A stretch of 48,565 nucleotides of DNA from an uncultured Methanobacteriaceae archaeon (GCA_947259185.1 CAMYKT010000013.1:1-48565); one strand, 5' to 3'. Positions 9,262 to 18,629 are shown, numbered from the stretch's first letter. The notes: generated by a model from the letters alone, not told the origin. Program-made: numbers and translations.

Positions 9262-10184
9262 CAATCCAGGTAAGTTAACCATCCCCAAGGATCATCCACT
9301 TCAGCACGGAGTATCTGGAAGAAAGCCTGTTGCAACTTCTCTGTCACAGGCCCCCTCCCACCAGAACCCACATTTATTCTATCCACAGACCTTATAGGGG
9401 TTACTTCTGCTGCAGTACCAGTTAAGAAAATTTCATCAGCCACATATAACATTTCCCGGGGCATCTGCTCTTCCCTTACTTCTAAATCCATTTCTCTGGC
9501 CAGACTAATCACGGAATCACGGGTTATACCCTTTAAAAGAGAAGAAGCAAGTGGCGGAGTGTAAATAACCTCATCTTTAATTAAAAATATATTTTCTCCA
9601 CTACCTTCACTAATCATACCCTGGTAGTCCAGTAATATTCCTTCATCATATCCATTTTCCAGTGCTTCCATTTTAACCAGCTGGGAATTCATGTAGTTGG
9701 CCCCTGCTTTGGCCATATTGGGTAGTGTATCTGGAGCCATACGCCTCCAGGTGGAAACACCCACATCCACTCCTACTTCCAGTGCTTCCTGTCCCAGGTA
9801 ACTGCCCCATTTCCAGGCAGCAATCACCACTTCCAGAGGACTATTTAAAGGGTTAACTCCTAATTCCCCTTGACCTCTAAATACCACAGGACGGATATAG
9901 CACTCCTTTAAACCATTGGTTTTAATGGTTTCCCTGATTGCCTGAGATATTTCAGCGGGAGTATAAGGAATTTCCATACGGTAGATCCGGGCAGAATCAA
10001 ATAATCTTTCTACATGCTCCTCAAGACGGAAAACTGCTGAACCCTGTTTATTGTGGTAGCAGCGTATTCCTTCAAATACACTGGAACCATAATGAACCAC
10101 ATGTGATAGAACATGTATATTTGCGTTTTTCCAACCTACTTGCTCTCCATTAAACCAAATTTTTCCATTTTTATCCCAGGCCAT
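9261..10184 (-). CDS. ilvE: IlvE branched-chain amino acid aminotransferase
   Basis: This 307-residue fold-type IV PLP enzyme interconverts branched-chain 2-oxo acids and Val, Leu or Ile using glutamate. The start MAWDKNGKIWFNGE is typical. VHYGSSVFEGIRCY near residue 35, the PLP-lysine region KAGANYMNSQLVK, the LDYQGMISEGSGENIF motif and the LTGTAAEVTPI phosphate-binding motif are all present. Length is normal. ATG 10184 is preceded by GAGGG. It catalyses the last step of the pathway whose other enzymes (ilvB, ilvN, ilvC, ilvD) are encoded further along on the same strand, but in separate transcription units. Confidence 0.96.
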   Translation of the reverse strand: MAWDKNGKIWFNGEQVGWKNANIHVLSHVVHYGSSVFEGIRCYHNKQGSAVFRLEEHVERLFDSARIYRMEIPYTPAEISQAIRETIKTNGLKECYIRPVVFRGQGELGVNPLNSPLEVVIAAWKWGSYLGQEALEVGVDVGVSTWRRMAPDTLPNMAKAGANYMNSQLVKMEALENGYDEGILLDYQGMISEGSGENIFLIKDEVIYTPPLASSLLKGITRDSVISLAREMDLEVREEQMPREMLYVADEIFLTGTAAEVTPIRSVDRINVGSGGRGPVTEKLQQAFFQILRAEVDDPWGWLTYLD

Positions 10185-10415
10185 AATAAAACCCTCAGTT
10201 TAAGCTTATTGTAAATTTTTTATCATTATCTAAATTAGATTGGTGGTACCTGTTTTTAAATATATTCAACTATTTTTCTTATAGCCCCAACCATCCCCCC
10301 AAAAAACTGAAATTTTATCCCGATATTTATAAACCACACCCAACCGGGAGTTTATGTATACTTATTTAATTATAAGTAAAATTACACTGTTTCCAGGGGA
10401 TGCTTTTTGGAAAAG

Positions 10416-10423
10416 TTTATATA
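10416..10423 (+). promoter_or_regulatory. TATA box of tRNA-Val(TAC)
   Basis: TTTATATA sits about 30 bases before the first base of the mature tRNA, at the usual archaeal distance for a start site near 10445. The preceding bases GGAAAAG resemble a BRE purine tract. Confidence 0.6.
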
Positions 10424-10453
10424 GGGAGGGGTGCAAAGTGTGATGTACGCGAG

Positions 10454-10525
<72 letters not shown>

Positions 10526-10564
10526 TTTATCTCATTTTTTTAAATTAATTTACTAATTTGAAAC

Positions 10565-11359
10565 TTATTTTCGTTCTAAAAACACACGAGCTTCCACAGC
10601 CTTGTAAGTTTTTCCCTTATAATTAAAAGGACATTTTATGGCGTTATATGGACAAAAAGAAGCACATCTTAAACAGTATTCGCATTTAAGACCGTGTTGA
10701 GGATATTCATTTTTTTCTATTTTCCGGTTACCCACGGGACATAATTTAACACATATCCTGCATTTTTGACACAAATCATAATAGGTGGTAAGAGGTAGCA
10801 GGTTCTGATTTATTCTACTTCGGGTTAGGGCCAGACCAAAGATGGAAGCCAGGTACATGGCATCACTAATAAGAGGTACTCTTCCCCATCTTGCAGTTCC
10901 CTTTAAAAGACTCAGGGCATAATGTTCTGCTTTTAAGAGACCCTTTTCAATTTTTTCCTGGCATTTTTTCTCCGGGGCTATGTAGAATATATTGGAGGGC
11001 ATGATAATCTCACAGGCCCCCAGGGGATGGTATCCTTTCCCGGTAAGTAGTTTTTTGAGGGGTCCAACTATACCTCCTGAAAAACTTCCCATGGTATCTA
11101 CCATAAATATGGCTGTTTTTGGGGCTTCTGGAAGTCTTTTAATAAAATCCCATACAAAATGGTAGGTTGATTGTTCTGCAACAGGAAAACCAAGACCAAT
11201 TACATTGTTTAGATTTATCTTTTCTGGATTTGAATTTTCCAGGGGAAATAAATTAACTTTTAAGCCATGCTTTTCCCAAACCTCCTTCATCTTATGCACC
11301 ACCAGATAGGTGTTACCTGTTCCTGAGAAGTAGTAAAAATCAATGTTATCCTTTATCAT
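10565..11359 (-). CDS. EFR1-type flavodoxin/ferredoxin fusion protein
   Basis: The 264-residue protein joins a flavodoxin-like N-terminal domain to a C-terminal ferredoxin domain. The FMN phosphate loop is FSGTGNT, with later loops GLGFPVAEQS and VDTMGSFSGG. The two [4Fe-4S] motifs are CQKCRICVKLC with a following CP, and CEYCLRCASFCP. This is the EFR1 family architecture of putative electron-transfer proteins. It probably passes electrons between ferredoxin and an unknown partner, in the cytoplasm. There is no membrane segment. The gene lies alone on the minus strand between two plus-strand tRNA-Val genes, so neighbours give no clue to its substrate. Confidence 0.85.
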   Translation of the reverse strand: MIKDNIDFYYFSGTGNTYLVVHKMKEVWEKHGLKVNLFPLENSNPEKINLNNVIGLGFPVAEQSTYHFVWDFIKRLPEAPKTAIFMVDTMGSFSGGIVGPLKKLLTGKGYHPLGACEIIMPSNIFYIAPEKKCQEKIEKGLLKAEHYALSLLKGTARWGRVPLISDAMYLASIFGLALTRSRINQNLLPLTTYYDLCQKCRICVKLCPVGNRKIEKNEYPQHGLKCEYCLRCASFCPYNAIKCPFNYKGKTYKAVEARVFLERK

Positions 11360-11474
11360 TTTTTATTCACTATCCCTTCCTAAGAAGAAATTATTTGAAC
11401 TAGTTTATAGGGTTAACCTTGTTTATGCTAAAGAAACTTTTAACCATAAAAAAATAAATACTATAACTCACCAG

Positions 11475-11546
<72 letters not shown>

Positions 11547-11635
11547 TTTATTCTAAGATTAAAAATTATTTTTATAAAATTAGATTATAAATTCTATTTA
11601 ATTTTAAAAAAGAATATATGGTTCATAGTGCCTTT

Positions 11636-12415
11636 TTACAGGAATATAATTTGAATTATCAAGGCCAGCAATGATACAAAAAATACAGTGGTTCCTTTAA
11701 CCAGTATTAAGGCCCCTTTTCTATCCAGTAAAAATACCAGTCCATAGGATAAAACCACACTGAGCAGTATTTTTATTATACCCAAAGTGCTGCTATTTAA
11801 TGTTATGAAATACCCTATTAAATTGGCCAGTAGATAGGAAAGCCCGATTACCAGTAAAATTAAGACAATAGTGTTACTGAGTATACCCTGTATAAGGGGC
11901 CACCACTCAGTTTTAAACTGATCACGTTTTCTATTGAGGGATCCTTTAGAATCACTGTGGAAAAACGAACTTCTGGAAGATTCTGGGGGATTATATGAAA
12001 TTTCAGCTCCTTCATATTCTTCCTCACCATATTCCTCTTCGACCATCATTTCTGGTGATCTTTTAGAGAATTTCTGGGCCAGTTTCAATAAACCATCCCT
12101 ATCAATAAGCTTAATATTTCTACGGGCAGCATAATTTACAGCCTGGGAACTGTAAGCGGAAGTGGTCACAATTACTACTTTGGAGGCCTTTAATGTCTTT
12201 GCCACCATTTCCATTTCTTTTAAGATGTCTAAACCCACATTCCACTTTTCATCATAGTTTTTACAGGACACTACTACTCCAAAATCCCCCAGCACGGTAG
12301 GTAGAATACCATAAATATCTATAAGATGCCTTGAAGTTCTAAAGTCTTTGTAGACTTTAAAGCCAGATTCCTCCATTATCTTTGCTATGAATTCAACCAA
12401 TCTGTTTTTTTGCAA
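11636..12415 (-). CDS. Membrane-anchored Mrr/restriction-endonuclease-like protein
   Basis: This 259-residue protein has an N-terminal nuclease-like domain (about 1-125), an acidic linker (EEEYGEEEYEGAE) and three hydrophobic C-terminal segments. The N-terminal domain resembles the Mrr/PD-(D/E)xK fold: a helix with MEESGF, then HLIDIYG with the candidate metal aspartate, then VVSCKNY in the position of the usual (E/Q)xK. The first half of the catalytic pair is therefore an unusual serine-cysteine. The C-terminus reads as a small membrane domain. AGGTGG at 12421-12426 sits five bases before TTG 12415, so I prefer that start over the GTG at 12424 embedded in the site. Its substrate is unknown, and it is not next to a methylase. 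Confidence 0.65.
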   Translation of the reverse strand: MQKNRLVEFIAKIMEESGFKVYKDFRTSRHLIDIYGILPTVLGDFGVVVSCKNYDEKWNVGLDILKEMEMVAKTLKASKVVIVTTSAYSSQAVNYAARRNIKLIDRDGLLKLAQKFSKRSPEMMVEEEYGEEEYEGAEISYNPPESSRSSFFHSDSKGSLNRKRDQFKTEWWPLIQGILSNTIVLILLVIGLSYLLANLIGYFITLNSSTLGIIKILLSVVLSYGLVFLLDRKGALILVKGTTVFFVSLLALIIQIIFL

Positions 12416-12650
12416 GTTACCCACCTTCTGGAGATGAAAATTTATGCCCTAATTAAGAGATAATCTTTAATCCTTAATATTATTATAAACAGGTTATAAT
12501 TAATATTTGCTTTTATAGTAGATAAGTACTCATCTGATTTTTAGCATTTCTTACATTAATATTCACCTTGCGGAGAAAATTAACCATTTGAAATACTCCC
12601 TTTAACTAGATTCCACAAAGTATTAAAAACTTCATACATATAAGTTGTAT

Positions 12651-13400
12651 ATGCAAATTTTGATAACCAACGATGATGGAGTAAATTCGTCCGGGATTAT
12701 TGCCACCAGAAAATCAGTGGTAGCTCCTGCCACACAGCAAAGTGGAATAGGTCATGCACTTACCCTTTTTGAGCCTATAAGGGTTACAGATACTAATTTA
12801 AGGGATGGAAGCAGGGCTTTCTCAGTTTCAGGAACACCAACTGATGCGGTTATTATCGGGATCTTTGAATTAGCACAAAAAAAGCCAGATTTAGTTATAT
12901 CTGGAATCAATGTAGGGGAAAATCTTGGAAAATCTGAATTAACTACTTCGGGAACAATAGGGGCTACCATGGAGGCGGCAACACATAAAATACCTTCCCT
13001 GGCAGTATCCTTACAGGTTACCCGGGGAGATATTAAATTCCATGATGGGCATGTGGATATCGACTTTTCCTTTGCCCAGAAAATAACCCGTAAGGTGGTT
13101 AAGCAGATTATAAAAAAGGGTATGCCCCATGGCGTTGATTTCATGAATTTAAATATACCTGCCCATCCGGAAAGTGATGAAATTGTAATCACCCGGCTGG
13201 GGGAGAGAATGTACAAGGCTCACATCCAAAAGCGTCTTGATCCCCGTGGTAGGCCTTATTACTGGTTAGATGGTGATCCCGTTGAAGATGATAAGAAAGG
13301 AACCGATGTGCATACTCTTAAAGTTGAAAATAAGCCCAGCTTAACTCCACTTACTCTGGACTGTACCTACCCTCTGGAAATAAATAACGGGATGGAATAA
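12651..13400 (+). CDS. surE: SurE 5'/3'-nucleotidase with an internal 8-residue deletion
   Basis: SurE is a metal-dependent nucleoside monophosphate phosphatase. The start ILITNDDG carries metal ligands D8 and D9, followed by QQSG with ligand S31 and SGINVGENL with N87. In well-studied SurE proteins these last two are S39 and about N95, so both are shifted by exactly eight. The shortfall lies between GIIATRKSV and VAPATQQ, where the family has roughly RDLGEVVV (beta strand and loop next to the active site). The rest of the protein is intact. ATG 12651 is used because the frame before it has only a TTG at 12645. A TATA-like TATTAAAA at 12621 is about 26 bases upstream, suggesting a leaderless mRNA. 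Activity of the shortened form is doubtful. Confidence 0.88.
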   Translation: MQILITNDDGVNSSGIIATRKSVVAPATQQSGIGHALTLFEPIRVTDTNLRDGSRAFSVSGTPTDAVIIGIFELAQKKPDLVISGINVGENLGKSELTTSGTIGATMEAATHKIPSLAVSLQVTRGDIKFHDGHVDIDFSFAQKITRKVVKQIIKKGMPHGVDFMNLNIPAHPESDEIVITRLGERMYKAHIQKRLDPRGRPYYWLDGDPVEDDKKGTDVHTLKVENKPSLTPLTLDCTYPLEINNGME

Positions 13401-13537
13401 AATCTATCAATTTACCTGTAATTTTTCTACCAGGCATATGCTAAGTAAGAGACCGTATTTACATAGTTTATTATTAGTAAGGCATTTGCTTAAAGCTGAA
13501 TCTATTTAAACCATAGTCTCCCTACATAGGTGATACC

Positions 13538-13562
13538 TTGGCCCTATATGAAGATAGGCCAA
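13538..13562. other. Hairpin between convergent genes
   Basis: TTGGCCCTAT (13538-13547) can pair with ATAGGCCAA (13554-13562), leaving one unpaired C and a six-base loop. It is the only G+C-rich structure in the 208-base gap between surE and the convergent small ORF. No T run follows on either strand, so a classic terminator is not clear; it may be part of a small RNA or a processing site. A TATTTAAA about 30 bases to the left could serve as a TATA box. Confidence 0.4.
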
Positions 13563-13608
13563 TCAATTAAAACCTAATTAAAAATTAAATTATAGAGATT
13601 TTCTTTCA

Positions 13609-13755
13609 TCAAAGTATATTAAGTTCTCTTAAAAGTCTATCTCTTTCTTTTCGAAGTTCTTCCAGTAATTCAGGATCGCAGTTTCCTAATTTTTCAAGAT
13701 GAGCGATGGTAATAGTCACCGCTTCCAGGTTGGTTTCGATTTGGTTTACAGACAT
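13609..13755 (-). CDS. Small 48-residue helical protein, unknown function
   Basis: The reverse strand reads ATG at 13755 through TGA at 13609. The protein begins MSVNQIETNLEAVTITIAHL and ends ELLEELRKERDRLLRELNIL. GGAG lies about eleven bases upstream of the ATG. The second half has charged heptads with L at regular spacing, suggesting a coiled coil or helical hairpin; there is no signal peptide and no cysteine pair. Codon choice and composition look like a real gene, whereas the surrounding DNA is much more A+T rich. It is divergent from the Sm-like gene (190 bases away), so the two may share a regulatory region. I do not recognise the family. Confidence 0.65.
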   Translation of the reverse strand: MSVNQIETNLEAVTITIAHLEKLGNCDPELLEELRKERDRLLRELNIL

Positions 13756-13946
13756 CAAATGACTCCGTTTTAAGATTTATTTAATTAAATATACCAGACT
13801 GTATAGGTACTGGTATCACCTAATGGTTTTATATATTTACTTATTAAATCATAATAATTATTTAATAGTGATAAAGATTTCTTTAGGGAAAAGTATATGC
13901 TATTCCGGCATTAAATTATGTTAAGAAATTAATAAGAGAGGTTAGG

Positions 13947-14150
13947 ATGTCAAAACCAGATAGTGATTTTCAAGTAAATCGGCAGTTGCTGCGATTTAAA
14001 GATAAGGATGTAGTAATAAGTTTAAAAAACAGAGAAGAAGATGAAGGTAAAGTTATAGCATTAGATAACTATCTAAACACTGTTATAGAGACAGATAATG
14101 GTATAAAATTCATAAAAGGCACTAAAATTGCATTTATTGCTTTAAAATAA
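13947..14150 (+). CDS. Sm-like (LSm fold) small RNA-binding protein
   Basis: This 67-residue protein has the layout of an Sm domain. VVISLKNREEDEGKVIALDNYLN corresponds to Sm1 (beta 1-3, with the conserved G, D and N), and IKFIKGTKIAFIAL corresponds to Sm2, where the family has IRGxxIxxI. It is shorter than the usual archaeal SmAP (about 75-85) because the loop between Sm1 and Sm2 is brief. The start is supported by GAGAGGTTAGG before ATG 13947. It is likely to form a ring that binds U- or A-rich RNA in the cytoplasm. A second, canonical SmAP would be expected elsewhere in the genome. The fold call is by motif only. Confidence 0.65.
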   Translation: MSKPDSDFQVNRQLLRFKDKDVVISLKNREEDEGKVIALDNYLNTVIETDNGIKFIKGTKIAFIALK

Positions 14151-14238
14151 ACTATTTAAAATGCATTAGTGGAACCCTGTTGCTTTTTAGATTTTTTTAA
14201 TTTTAAAGTTCCCTAAATAAAAATGTTTTAAAATGAGT

Positions 14239-15252
14239 TCAGGGATAATATCCCTCAACTTTAATCCCTAAAATTTCTTTTTGGCCATTATAGATATCAC
14301 GAGCAATCTGGGCACTGCCCATGGAACCGGAAGTAGGGGGGATGCGTATTACCGGTATCACTTCTTCCAGGTAATCCTTGAGGGCACCATAAAAATTTAC
14401 AGGTTCCTGCAGGGCACCTATAGAACCGGTGAGTACCACCCCGTCCACTTTCTGGGCAATACCCAACAATCCCCATATCTCCATGACGATCGTCATGATC
14501 ATGGTATCCAGTGCCAGGATGGTGGAATCATCCCCGGCCTGGAATTTTTCCAGTATTTCCTCTTTAACCTGGGAAACGGTGGTGTCCACTCCTGCAATTT
14601 TCACTGCTCCTGCATGAGAAAAACAATCATTAGCGGTTTTATGTCCATCATCAATACTTCTTAACATTTCCAGATCCAGAGGACCATGTACCAGGCCCAT
14701 AGCTCCTATACAGGCATCCATAGCCCCTCTGATTTTACATTTTTCCACTAAAAGGGTAACGGTATTGGAACTGATATCCGCCACAATCATGTTTTCCCAT
14801 CCACTTTCCAGATAGGCATTGTAGGCAATACTTACCTTTTCTGCACTGGCATGATGGGAATAAGCTGCCTTAAAACGAGGATCCATACAGGGGGTGTTTT
14901 TATGCAATCCCGGTATAAGCAGAATAGGAACTCCTGAGTTTTCCAGTTCACCATAAACCAGGGTACCTCCCCCGGTAACCTTGCCTGCACCACCAATGGA
15001 TATGATTCCTCTTTTTTCCACCATTTCCAGGGGTTGTATGGTGTTAATACCATCTCCCATGGCATAGGTTATGGCCATAAGCTTAATTTTATCCAGGGGT
15101 ACCCGGGATGATAGTTCTTCCAGGGCAGATACTTCACCGGTAGAGAGTACTTCACGACTGATTTTAAAGTGTTCTACCTGCTTTTCATCTTCAGAAGGTA
15201 GAATGGTAAAGGATACTCCGGTAGTGCCGTGATCCATTCCTACAAATACCAA
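14239..15252 (-). CDS. Methanogenesis marker protein 12
   Basis: The 337-residue protein matches the methanogenesis marker 12 family (TIGR03281), found in essentially all methanogens and built on an acetate/sugar kinase-like ASKHA fold. VGMDHGTTGVSF is the phosphate-1 motif. VADISSNTVTLLV and VLTGSIGAL are the later nucleotide-binding elements. GGAGKVTGGGTLVYGEL is a family-specific glycine-rich segment. Biochemical function is not established. The frame opens at GTG 15261, but that GTG lies within the ribosome binding site AGGTGA. TTG 15252, five bases further on, gives the expected N-terminus (VFVGMDHG). It begins 33 bases after the ilvC stop on the same strand, so it is probably co-transcribed with ilvC. 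Confidence 0.88.
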   Translation of the reverse strand: MVFVGMDHGTTGVSFTILPSEDEKQVEHFKISREVLSTGEVSALEELSSRVPLDKIKLMAITYAMGDGINTIQPLEMVEKRGIISIGGAGKVTGGGTLVYGELENSGVPILLIPGLHKNTPCMDPRFKAAYSHHASAEKVSIAYNAYLESGWENMIVADISSNTVTLLVEKCKIRGAMDACIGAMGLVHGPLDLEMLRSIDDGHKTANDCFSHAGAVKIAGVDTTVSQVKEEILEKFQAGDDSTILALDTMIMTIVMEIWGLLGIAQKVDGVVLTGSIGALQEPVNFYGALKDYLEEVIPVIRIPPTSGSMGSAQIARDIYNGQKEILGIKVEGYYP

Positions 15253-15285
15253 TATATTCACCTTTTTTGATTGGAACTGGAAAAA

Positions 15286-16272
<987 letters not shown>

Positions 16273-16330
16273 TTGCCATCCTCCTAATAATAATTAAGGC
16301 AAAAAACTACCTTTTTTTTAAGTTAAAAAT

Positions 16331-16362
16331 TATGATAACTAAGTTATGATTTAGTTATCATA
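16331..16362. promoter_or_regulatory. Perfect 12-bp inverted repeat upstream of ilvC (candidate operator)
   Basis: TATGATAACTAA (16331-16342) and TTAGTTATCATA (16351-16362) are exact reverse complements separated by eight bases. On the minus strand the likely ilvC TATA (AAATTTATA, about 16361-16369) abuts the repeat, so the predicted start site falls inside or just after it. That is the placement expected for a repressor. The half-site TGATAAC also occurs as a unit of heptamer array C. Confidence 0.55.
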
Positions 16363-16464
16363 TAAATTTTAATTAAAGAACTTTATTTTACTAAAAAAAT
16401 ACTAATTTATTAAAATTAGCGGGAATACAGTTATTTTAAAAAATTAAAAACAGGGTTTAAACCA

Positions 16465-16962
16465 TCAAATGGTTTTAATACCCCTTGAAATAGCAGTAGG
16501 CCCTGTACGTGCCAGTTCTTTAATTCCAAAATTCTTTAATAGATCAATAAGGGCCTGGATTTTTTCCGGGTCTCCGGTAATTTCCACGGTCAGGGTTTCC
16601 GGGCTCACATCTATGATTCGCCCCCGGAAAATACTGGCATACTGAATAACCTCGGAGCGAACTTTTTCCTGGGGAGCGTGCACTTTAATAAGGCACAGTT
16701 CCCTTTTAACCGTACTTTCCATTTCCAGATCTCGGACTTTTATCACATCAACCAGTTTATTTAATTGCTTGGTGATTTGTTCCAGCACCTTGTCATCACC
16801 CTGGGCAATGATGGTCATACGGGCCAGTTTTTCTTTTTCTGATTCTCCTACAGTTATGGTATCTATGTTAAATCCTCTACGGGTAAATAATCCAGCCACA
16901 CGTTGTAAAACACCCGGCTTGTGTTCTACCAGGGCACTGATGATATGAGTTCTTTCATCCAT
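16465..16962 (-). CDS. ilvN: IlvN acetolactate synthase regulatory (small) subunit
   Basis: This 165-residue protein has two ACT-type domains and is the normal length for archaeal IlvN. It begins ISALVEHKPGVLQRVAGLFTRRGFNIDTITVG, the conserved valine-binding ACT domain. The C-terminal half (VKVHAPQEKVRSEV and EITGDPEKIQAL) matches the second domain. It binds the catalytic subunit and confers feedback inhibition by valine. The frame stays open to 17040, but ATG 16962 is preceded by GGTGATTAGG and gives the family N-terminus. It starts one base after the stop of ilvB, so translation is probably coupled. The subunit itself looks intact although its ilvB partner is disrupted. Confidence 0.95.
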   Translation of the reverse strand: MDERTHIISALVEHKPGVLQRVAGLFTRRGFNIDTITVGESEKEKLARMTIIAQGDDKVLEQITKQLNKLVDVIKVRDLEMESTVKRELCLIKVHAPQEKVRSEVIQYASIFRGRIIDVSPETLTVEITGDPEKIQALIDLLKNFGIKELARTGPTAISRGIKTI

Positions 16963-16963
16963 C

Positions 16964-18629
16964 CTAATCACCTTCCGCCTTTTTAGCAGGATTTTTATAA
17001 GTAACTTCTCCTGGACGCTCTCTTTCCACTTTATATTCACCTATAATCTCGGTTAAGCCACATCCCGGGGGGACCATGGGTAAAATTTCATCAGGATCAA
17101 TTATGATATCCAGCAATGTTGGTTCCCCTGATTTAATAGCATTTTTAAGTGCTTCTTGTGTTTCGCCGGGTTTTTCTACCCTTTCAGCCCGTACTCCAAA
17201 TGCTTCAGCTAACTTAACAAAGTCTGGTACTTCTCCCAGGTGGGTGTGGGACATACGTTCATCATAGAATAGTTTTTGCCACTGGGCCACCATACCCAAG
17301 TAACGGTTATCCAGTACACAAACCACCACCGGAATGTCGTACTCTTTAACGGTGGCCAGATCCTGGCACACCATTAAAAATCCACCATCTCCACAAACAG
17401 AAACCACATCATTTTCAGGAAGAGCCACTTTAGCCCCTATGGCTGATGGGAATCCGAATCCCATGGTTCCCAGTCCTCCGGAGGATATGAATTTACGTGG
17501 TTTTTGGGTCCGGTAAAAATGAGCCATCCACATCTGGTTTTGACCAACATCGGTGGTCAATATTGTTTCATTGTCAACTGCTTTTTTTAAATTCACAAAC
17601 GTAATCAAACCATTTTTTATTATCAATGGCTTCATTTTTCTTTAAAAGAGGCATTAGTTGTTGCAGGACTGTTTTAGCATCTCCTACAATGGGAACTGCT
17701 ACCTCCACATTTTTACCTATTTCTGCAGGATCCACATCTATATGTATTATCCTGGCGTTTTTTGCAAATTCTGCAATATTGCCGGTGGTCCTATCTGAGA
17801 AGCGGCATCCTACTGCCACCAGACAATCACATTCATCCACGGTTATGTTGGCCACCTTTCTCCCATGCATACCCAACATACCCATGGAGGCGGGTTCATC
17901 TTCAGAAAAAGATCCTTTACCCAGAAGGGTGGTGGTGACCGGTGCATTAATTAACTCAGATAATTCTTTAATTTCTGGAGATGCACCAGAAATTATTACT
18001 CCGCCACCTGATAATATGACTGGTTTTTTGGCTTTTTTTATGGCCTGGGCTGCTTTTTTAATTTGTAAGGGGTGACCTTTTAAATTAGGTTTGTAACCAG
18101 GCAATTCCAGTGATTCAGACCGGTATTCATCCAGTTCCTGTTCCTGTATATCTTTAGGTAAATCAATTACTACTGGACCGGGTCGACCAGAAAGTGCAAT
18201 TTCAAAACCGGATTTGATCATACCTGGAATTTCATTGGCATCACTGGGCTGGAAATTGTGTTTGGTTATGGGAATGGTAATCCCGATCATGTCCACTTCC
18301 TGAAAGGCATCATTTCCAATTAAATGGGTAGGTACCTGTCCGGCAATGGCCATTACCGGGGCAGAATCCATATTTGCCGTGGCAATCCCGGTAATCAGGT
18401 TGGTGGCACCAGGGCCAGAAGTGGCAATACATACTCCCACTTTTCCTGAGGCACGTGCATAACCATCAGCAGCATGAGCAGCGCATTGCTCATGTCTTAC
18501 CAGAATATGTTTTAAATCTGAATCATATATCATATCATAGAGAGGTAATAGCTGACCTCCCGGGTATCCGAAAACAATGTCTGCTCCTTGATCTATTAGC
18601 GACTTTATTATTGCTTGCCCGCCTTTCAT
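16964..18629 (-). pseudogene. ilvB: IlvB acetolactate synthase catalytic subunit, disrupted by a deletion/frameshift
   Basis: Two overlapping frames together make a ThDP-dependent acetolactate synthase. The first (18629 to 17574, 351 residues) holds the PYR domain with catalytic E47 (RHEQCAAHAADG) and the central FAD-binding domain. It ends FDYVCEFKKSS-stop. The second frame carries DNETILTTDVGQNQMWMAHF onward, with the ThDP motif VCGDGGF...LDNRYLG, and ends at 16964. The frames meet at seven consecutive A (plus-strand T at 17582-17588). Removing one A would join them, but the join would still lack about 24 residues that synthases have between the linker tryptophan and TTDVGQ, including the usual KPQxVI segment. 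I infer a real or assembly deletion of about 70 bases. Whether another ilvB exists is unknown. Confidence 0.8.

Noticed and set aside
12752..13216. 154-codon minus-strand frame opposite surE
   Set aside because: Shadow of surE codon usage; no promoter or ribosome binding site.
16964..18629. Programmed ribosomal frameshifting to make full-length IlvB
   Set aside because: The seven-A run would be a plausible slip site, but a fused product would still lack about 24 residues of a conserved segment, and acetolactate synthases are not known to use frameshifting.
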